In this document: positions 23,625-27,747 of the stretch, one piece after another | Layout of the letters: each line of letters starts with the position of its first letter | Numbering within the stretch: the first letter of the stretch is position 1 | From: JANNAV01 sp031384695 | GTDB lineage: Bacteria; Pseudomonadota; Alphaproteobacteria; Rhodobacterales; Rhodobacteraceae | Direction of reading: 5' to 3' | Length of the DNA: 27,747 nt | Assembly (NCBI GenBank): GCA_031384695.1 | Contig: JANNAV010000031.1 | Span: 1 to 27,747, forward strand | Notes under the pieces: model-generated | Database searches by the model: none | Seen by the model: the letters and a program-made list of their open reading frames with translations, nothing else | Told to the model about the DNA's origin: nothing | Position numbers and translations under genes: made by a program

Positions 23625-23948
23625 CTAAACCGGTTGATCGTCCAGCTCCCAGCCATCGGGGAAAAACTCGAACGGCAGCACCACTTCGGTCGCCAGCCGC
23701 TCCCAGTGCCAGATCTCATCGGCGCCAATCGCAATCGGGCCGATCCGCGCCTCCAGCACATCGCCGTCGTTCGATGTGCGAAACCCCTTGGCGCGCAGGG
23801 CTTTTTCCACCGCCGCCCATTTGGTATCCACCTCTTCGGCGATGAACTGAAATACCACCACCGCCGTTTTCGGTATTTTCACCCCCTTGCTGGCACTGGC
23901 AAAGGTTTCGAACGTGTCAGCGCGCTGTTCGCGGTAATCATGGGTCAT
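23625..23948 (-). CDS. RraB-like small protein (ribonuclease E inhibitor family)
   Basis: This 107-residue acidic protein starts MTHDYREQRADTFETFASAS. The segment VVVFQFIAEEVDTKWAAVEKAL followed by RAKGFRTSNDGDVLEAR resembles the RraB fold, in which a beta-strand and helix precede an acidic strand. Members of this family can inhibit RNase E, but many short alphaproteobacterial relatives are untested. I did not see the long acidic tail of E. coli RraB. It is convergent with guaD (47 nt between stops) and its start lies about 215 nt upstream of gcrA in divergent orientation. Confidence 0.6.
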   Translation of the reverse strand: MTHDYREQRADTFETFASASKGVKIPKTAVVVFQFIAEEVDTKWAAVEKALRAKGFRTSNDGDVLEARIGPIAIGADEIWHWERLATEVVLPFEFFPDGWELDDQPV

Positions 23949-24048
23949 TCCGGCCTCCCTGCGCCCCGGGGTGGCGGCAAATACCCGGGCCTCACCGCGT
24001 CCCTAAGGAAAAGTGCCCCCCGCAGGCAAGCCCTATTCGCTGCAACGC

Positions 24049-24077
24049 TTGAACTTGTTGTCGCCAGCTTGTATCCC
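24049..24077 (+). promoter_or_regulatory. Candidate promoter for gcrA
   Basis: TTGAAC (24049-24054), a 17-nt spacer and TATCCC (24072-24077) lie 87 nt upstream of the gcrA start on the plus strand. It is the best -35/-10 pair seen in the rraB/gcrA divergent region (23949-24163). Support is consensus resemblance only. Confidence 0.4.
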
Positions 24078-24163
24078 GTGCCATCCCGAATAGAATAGCG
24101 GGCCAGAATGCCCTCTGTTCGCCCTGCCCCCTGAATTTGCCCACCCAGAAACCGGAGTTCGCC

Positions 24164-24790
24164 ATGTCCTGGACCGATGAGCGCGTCGAGACGCTCAAGA
24201 AAATGTGGGCCGAAGGTCAGTCTGCCAGTCAGATTGCCAAAGAGCTTGGCGGCGTCACCCGCAACGCCGTGATCGGCAAGGTGCACCGGCTTGGCCTGTC
24301 GAACCGCGTCGGTGGCGTGCCCGGCCGTGACGAACCCGAAGAGGCCGAGGCCCCCGTCACCGCCGCCCGCCCCGAACCGCAGCCCCGCTCGCCCGAGCCG
24401 CCGCGTGTCGAACCCACACCGATCCGCCCTGCGGCCGAGCGTCCTGCCGTGGCCCCCGCCCCAGGCCCGATCCCCGGGCCCGGCGCAACTGTAACCCCGA
24501 TCCCCCTGCGCAAGGCGATCATCCCCGCAGGCCAACCCCTGCCGCCGCAGCCCTCCGCCAACGAGATATCGCCCGAAGCGCTCGCCTCGGTGCGTGAGGT
24601 TGAAAAACGCGCCAAACGGCTGACCTTGATGGAATTGACCGAACGCACCTGCAAATGGCCGATCGGCGATCCCGCCACCCCGGATTTCTGGTTTTGCGGC
24701 CTGCCCTCGGTGCCCGGCAAACCCTATTGCGAGGCCCATGTCGGCGTGGCGTTTCAGCCAATGTCAGCCCGGCGCGACCGCCGCCGCTGA
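24164..24790 (+). CDS. gcrA: GcrA cell cycle regulator
   Basis: This 208-residue regulator starts MSWTDERVETLKKMWAEG after GGAG at 24154-24157; an in-frame ATG at 24137 adds only nine residues and is less likely. The N-terminal helix-turn-helix-like domain (1-45) includes QSASQIAKELGGVTRNAVIG and is the hallmark of GcrA. A Pro/Ala-rich linker (about 60-135) leads to the C-terminal domain (about 150-205) with CKWPIGDPATPDFWFCG and PYCEAH, whose cysteines may bind metal. In Caulobacter GcrA acts with sigma-70 at CcrM-methylated GANTC promoters to control cell-cycle genes. The linker is long for the family. Confidence 0.94.
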   Translation: MSWTDERVETLKKMWAEGQSASQIAKELGGVTRNAVIGKVHRLGLSNRVGGVPGRDEPEEAEAPVTAARPEPQPRSPEPPRVEPTPIRPAAERPAVAPAPGPIPGPGATVTPIPLRKAIIPAGQPLPPQPSANEISPEALASVREVEKRAKRLTLMELTERTCKWPIGDPATPDFWFCGLPSVPGKPYCEAHVGVAFQPMSARRDRRR

Positions 24791-24839
24791 GGCAGGTCCC
24801 GCCGCGCGCCGATCAAGCCACGCGCGCGGCCCCCCTGTG

Positions 24840-26837
24840 TCAGTTGCCGCCCAACAGCCCCTCCAACGCGCGCTGTGCCTCTTCCTGCAACGCCTCTTCG
24901 GCGCGCCGTCTGGCTGCGTCCTCAAGGCTTTGGCCATCCTGCAACTCGATGCCCAGCTTTTCCACCAGCCTGGCCTTGGCCTCGGCTTCCAGCTCTTTCG
25001 CCCGCAATCTGGCCTTCGCTTCCAGCTTGTCTTTCTCGGCATCCAGCTTTTCTTGCGCAAGACTTTCCAGATCAAGCGAGAATTTCGGGTTGGCCCAGGT
25101 GCCACTGATCAACAACGGCGCGGTAATGCCGTCCTCACCCGCCGTGCCCGCCAAAGCCGTGGCCTTCAGACGATACTCGATGGTGCGCGCGCCGATGCCC
25201 ACCTCCCCCGCCCCTTTCGCGGTCAGATACGGCGCTTGCAGCAGCAGATCATCGTTGCGCAGCACCCCGTCCGCGATGGCAAAACTTGCCGTCACCGCGT
25301 CGAATATCGTCTTTTGCCCTTCGCCGACATAGCCGGTATCCAGTGTACGCAGCATGCCCGCAACATCCAGCCCCCGGATCTCGCCCTTGGTGAACGCCAA
25401 CTGCCCCGAACCTTCAAGGCTTTGCATGATCGCGGCCATATTGCCGCCCGAGCCGAGAAACCTGATCGCCAGATCACCGGTTCCCACCAGCCGCTCATAA
25501 CCGCCAAACTCGCGCAACAGCGGCTCCAGCGCCAGCCCGGCAAAGTTCAGATCGCCCCCCACCGAAAGCCCCTTGCGCCCGTTCACCACGAACTGCCCCG
25601 AAATCGCCCCCTGATAGGCCGCGATCTTGCGGATATCAAACACCGCCCGGCCCCGGTCTATCGTCACCTCAAGCTGGCTTGGCCCCAGCTTGGCCACCCC
25701 CAGATCAAGCGCCTGAACCGACAGGCCCACCGCCGCATCCATCGCCCGAAGGCCGCTCACATCAATCGCCGCTGTCGACCAGCCGCCAGCCACCGCACCA
25801 CCAGCATCACCACCCGCACCACCACCCGCCGCCGCAACCGAAGCCAGCGCCACTTCCCCCGCCCGCAACTGCGCCACAAGTTTTGGCCGCTCACCCGCAG
25901 TCAACAGATCAATGTCACCTTCGAACTGATTGCCATCCAGCCCGATTTTGCCGCCCCGCAAATGCAGCGACGCCGCCTCCGTCACCGTCAGCGCACCGGA
26001 AACCGCAACCTCGCGCGCGCCCAAACCCTCGGGCAATTGCGGCGGTGCGATGCCCGCAAGCGCCGCCACCGCCGCAAGATCGCCCAATCCCGCCTCCAGC
26101 GCCCCCTCCGCCACCATCGGCGCAAACCCCGCCCGGCCGGCAAAGCTGATGGTGGCAGCCCCCGCTTGCAGCACCAGATCAACCGGCACCACCTCGCCAT
26201 CCAGAAACGGCTGAAACGCGCCCACCTTGGCCTGCACCGCCACGGCCTGCCCCCGCAGCATCGCCTGCAGATCAATCGCCGCCTCACCCCGGTAATCCGG
26301 GATCGTCACATCCGCCCTGATGTCCGACAACTCGATCCGGCTGCCCGCACCATGATCGATGAACAGCAGCGTGCCGCCATCGATCAAACCGCGCCCCAGC
26401 GTGAACGGCTGCCCCACGCCCGGCGTGTCCGTGCTGACAGTCCCACCGCTCGACCCGCCAAAAACCCAGTTCTCTTCACCCGTGGCCGAGCGTTCAAGAA
26501 TGATCCGGGGCCGCAGCGCCTCAACCGCCGTGATCTTCACCTCGCCACTGACAAGTGCCTGAAGATCAAGTGAAATCGCCAACCCTTCGGCCTGCAGCAT
26601 CGGCCCAGCATCCGACCAGTCCGCGTTCGAGATGCTGACAGCCCCGATCTTCACCCCCAGTTGCGGCCAGATCGAAGGCCGCACCGCGCCCTCGATCACC
26701 AGCACCCGCCCCGTCAGCGCGTTAAACCGCGCCACCGCAACCCCGGCGATCTTTTCCGCCGGGATCATGAAAACCACCCCCGCCGCCAGCACCACCATCA
26801 GAAGATTTGCGAAAACCGACCGTATGATCCAGCGCAT
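24840..26837 (-). CDS. AsmA family envelope protein
   Basis: This 665-residue protein, from the ATG at 26837, follows GGAGAGGG (26844-26851 on the minus strand). A nine-residue longer start at 26864 lacks such a site. It has one N-terminal membrane anchor (MRWIIRSVFANLLMVVLAAG), then a long beta-rich AsmA body (about 25-560) with VARFNALTGRVLVIEGAVRP and ADWSDAGPMLQAEGLAI, typical of AsmA. The AsmA_2 region continues with GEIRGLDVAGML. The last 90 residues are a charged helix rich in Glu, Lys and Ala that may form a coiled coil. AsmA proteins are thought to move lipids between the membranes or control outer-membrane assembly. It is convergent with gcrA. Confidence 0.9.
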   Translation of the reverse strand: MRWIIRSVFANLLMVVLAAGVVFMIPAEKIAGVAVARFNALTGRVLVIEGAVRPSIWPQLGVKIGAVSISNADWSDAGPMLQAEGLAISLDLQALVSGEVKITAVEALRPRIILERSATGEENWVFGGSSGGTVSTDTPGVGQPFTLGRGLIDGGTLLFIDHGAGSRIELSDIRADVTIPDYRGEAAIDLQAMLRGQAVAVQAKVGAFQPFLDGEVVPVDLVLQAGAATISFAGRAGFAPMVAEGALEAGLGDLAAVAALAGIAPPQLPEGLGAREVAVSGALTVTEAASLHLRGGKIGLDGNQFEGDIDLLTAGERPKLVAQLRAGEVALASVAAAGGGAGGDAGGAVAGGWSTAAIDVSGLRAMDAAVGLSVQALDLGVAKLGPSQLEVTIDRGRAVFDIRKIAAYQGAISGQFVVNGRKGLSVGGDLNFAGLALEPLLREFGGYERLVGTGDLAIRFLGSGGNMAAIMQSLEGSGQLAFTKGEIRGLDVAGMLRTLDTGYVGEGQKTIFDAVTASFAIADGVLRNDDLLLQAPYLTAKGAGEVGIGARTIEYRLKATALAGTAGEDGITAPLLISGTWANPKFSLDLESLAQEKLDAEKDKLEAKARLRAKELEAEAKARLVEKLGIELQDGQSLEDAARRRAEEALQEEAQRALEGLLGGN

Positions 26838-27220
26838 CACAAACCCTCTCCAATGCCACGCCACAGCCTAGTCGCTCGCCCCGTCCCTGAACATGGCACA
26901 TCGCCCGTCTGGGCGCGAATTGGCCGAAATCCTATGCCCGGCGCCGGCCTGATGCAGCTTGACATGCCGCGAAGGTGACCAAGGCGACGAGGACAACGAC
27001 AGCGACGCGACCTACGAGAATGATGAAGGCAAAGAAAGCTGATCCGCCCCACTGGTTCTGACTGGCCGCGCGCCCGCGCAGCCAGTCATTCCCCGTCCGG
27101 CATCATGGTTTCGCGCCGATTTACCCCGCCTGAACCGCGCCCCGCTGCAGCCGCCAAAACGCGGCCCGCCAAAGCTTTCCCTCTTGCTCCCACACAATCG
27201 CACGGCTAAACGGAACCTAC
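26838..27220. other. Intergenic region between the AsmA gene and tRNA-Ser
   Basis: About 380 nt without a supportable standard gene. It holds a strong hairpin (27059-27088: TGACTGGC / GCCAGTCA with an inner GCGCG / CGCGC). On the minus strand there is an open frame of 56 codons (26935-27102) rich in hydrophobic residues, which lacks ATG, GTG or TTG at a useful place. The promoters of the AsmA gene (minus) and tRNA-Ser (plus) must lie here; no clear -35/-10 pair was found. Confidence 0.5.
27059..27088. repeat. Long inverted repeat (hairpin) upstream of tRNA-Ser
   Basis: TGACTGGC-C-GCGCG-CC-CGCGC-A-GCCAGTCA: 8-bp outer arms and 5-bp inner arms with one C/A mismatch between them. There is no T-tract on either side, so a classical terminator is unlikely. 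It could be a remnant of a repetitive palindrome or a regulatory hairpin. Confidence 0.6.
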
Positions 27221-27310
27221 GGAGGTGTGGCTGAGAGGCCGAAAGCACTCGGTTGCTAACTGAGCGTGGGGGGAACTCCACCGTGGGTTCGAATCCCACC
27301 GCCTCCGCCA
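27221..27310 (+). tRNA. tRNA-Ser(GCU)
   Basis: This 90-nt class II tRNA has an encoded CCA. The acceptor stem is GGAGGTG / CGCCTCC (one G-U pair). The anticodon stem-loop is CTCGG-TTGCTAA-CTGAG with anticodon GCT, there is a long variable arm, and the T arm is GTGGG-TTCGAAT-CCCAC. The discriminator base is G, as is normal for tRNA-Ser. A terminator follows at 27337. tRNA-Ser genes are common integration sites, and an insertion sequence begins 302 nt downstream. Confidence 0.96.
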
Positions 27311-27611
27311 CTTGCCCCCGCGAAAGCGTTCTCCCGATCCGGCCGCGGCTGGATTTTTCCGTTGTTTTCGGGGGTTATGCGGGTGAGGCTGTTAACCGGC
27401 ACATTCCCCATGGGGCCGGAAAGCGCTCTCTCCGGGCCGATATTCTCCAGACCTGTTAACCGCCGCTGTTTCGGTGAACTGCTACAAACCTCAGTAAATA
27501 AACAGTTATGTGCGTGCATCTCCTCGTGTCAGTTCGACCTGCCAGCCGCCATTCGCGCAGGACCGGGGTCGAACCTTCGGTGGTCTATGGCCATGATTAT
27601 GCCGCTCTAGC
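27311..27611 (+). other. Non-coding stretch between tRNA-Ser and IS481-family element
   Basis: About 300 nt without a supportable gene. It contains the tRNA terminator (27337-27358), the 10-bp direct repeat CTGTTAACCG at 27389-27398 and 27453-27462, and an AT-richer stretch around 27482-27512 that is unlike the flanks. ORFs across it in the reverse direction read through the tRNA gene and look spurious. Confidence 0.5.
27337..27358 (+). terminator. Rho-independent terminator of tRNA-Ser
   Basis: ATCCGGC-CGCG-GCTGGAT gives a 7-bp stem (one G-U pair) with a 4-nt loop, followed by TTTT, 27 nt after the tRNA. Confidence 0.75.
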
Positions 27612-27747
27612 TGTGATCTTTCATCAGGTTGTCCATTCGGGGCGGATCGGGGAGACTGGAGTTACCACAGTTCAAGCCTTCAGGAGCGCCGCGAATGAAC
27701 ATCCATAAGAATGCCCGTCTGACGCCCATTCGTCGAGAGGAGATGGC
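27612..27747 (+). mobile_element. IS481-family insertion sequence, left end (right part beyond window)
   Basis: The left terminal repeat appears to start with TGTGATCTTTCATCAGGTTG at 27612, followed 83 nt later by the transposase start. The six bases just before it, TCTAGC (27606-27611), match the NCTAGN target reported for IS481 of Bordetella. Layout (TGT end, about 80-100 nt leader, MNIHKNARLTP start) fits the IS481 family. The right end and the second target copy lie outside the window. Confidence 0.7.
27695..27747 (+). CDS. IS481-family transposase, N-terminal fragment (cut by window edge)
   Basis: Only the first 17 residues are in the window (MNIHKNARLTPIRREEM). This N-terminus is characteristic of IS481-family DDE transposases, which go on to a helix-turn-helix and an integrase-like catalytic domain. 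CAGGAG (27680-27685) lies upstream at a suitable distance for ribosome binding. Whether the gene is intact cannot be judged from the fragment. Confidence 0.8.
   Translation, partial: MNIHKNARLTPIRREEM

Noticed and set aside
24738..26573. 611-residue plus-strand frame opposite the AsmA gene
   Set aside because: Arg/His/Pro-rich antisense; the AsmA frame has a signal anchor, a good ribosome-binding site and the family pattern.
27256..27519. 87-residue minus-strand frame ending GGGGIRTHGGVPPTLS
   Set aside because: Its C-terminus is the translated antisense of tRNA-Ser(GCU), a known false-gene pattern.
1..27747. CRISPR array or phage-like block
   Set aside because: No regularly spaced repeats and no structural phage genes were seen; the only mobile DNA is the IS481-family left end and the intron.

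Overview
The window looks like chromosomal DNA from an alphaproteobacterium, most likely of the Rhodobacterales/Roseobacter group. The base composition is GC-rich and the coding strands are dense with GCC/GGC codons. A GcrA cell-cycle regulator is present, as is a Tad pilus locus with an OmpA-like lipoprotein in the usual CpaD place. The proline-utilisation pair (a PutA without its own DNA-binding domain beside a divergent Lrp-type regulator) also fits this group. No taxonomic search was run, so the placement is inference.

Layout. Positions 1-479 (minus) hold the start of a rhomboid protease that runs off the left edge. Positions 510-4911 carry putA (minus), a divergent Lrp/AsnC regulator and a DoxX-like membrane protein. 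Positions 4964-5270 (minus) hold a tRNA-Leu(UAA) gene interrupted in its anticodon by a 221-nt group I intron; this is the most unusual object in the window. Positions 5456-6847 encode the two subunits of a 3-oxoacid CoA-transferase. Positions 6862-7749 (minus) encode a lytic transglycosylase that is divergent from the Tad locus.

The Tad (tight adherence) locus fills 8110-18865, all on the plus strand: two Flp pilins, CpaB, CpaC secretin, OmpA-like lipoprotein, CpaE/TadZ, CpaF/TadA ATPase, TadB, TadC, two TPR lipoproteins (TadD-like) and the prepilin peptidase CpaA/TadV. It forms a nearly complete secretion/assembly machine. Pilins are cleaved by CpaA, polymerised by CpaF-TadB-TadC, positioned by CpaE and exported through CpaC, with CpaB and the lipoproteins in the envelope. 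Hairpin terminators after the first pilin and after the OmpA-like gene, and one between cpaB and cpaC, divide it into several probable transcription units. An AAA+ ATPase of unknown role follows at 18932-20245.

The right part is housekeeping and accessory: 5-formyl-THF cyclo-ligase and an MgtE magnesium transporter (minus, overlapping by 4 nt), a divergent guanine deaminase with a perfect palindrome in the shared intergenic region, an RraB-like small protein, GcrA, and a large AsmA-family protein. A tRNA-Ser(GCU) with a good terminator follows. The window ends inside the left end of an IS481-family insertion sequence, whose flank carries the NCTAGN target motif.
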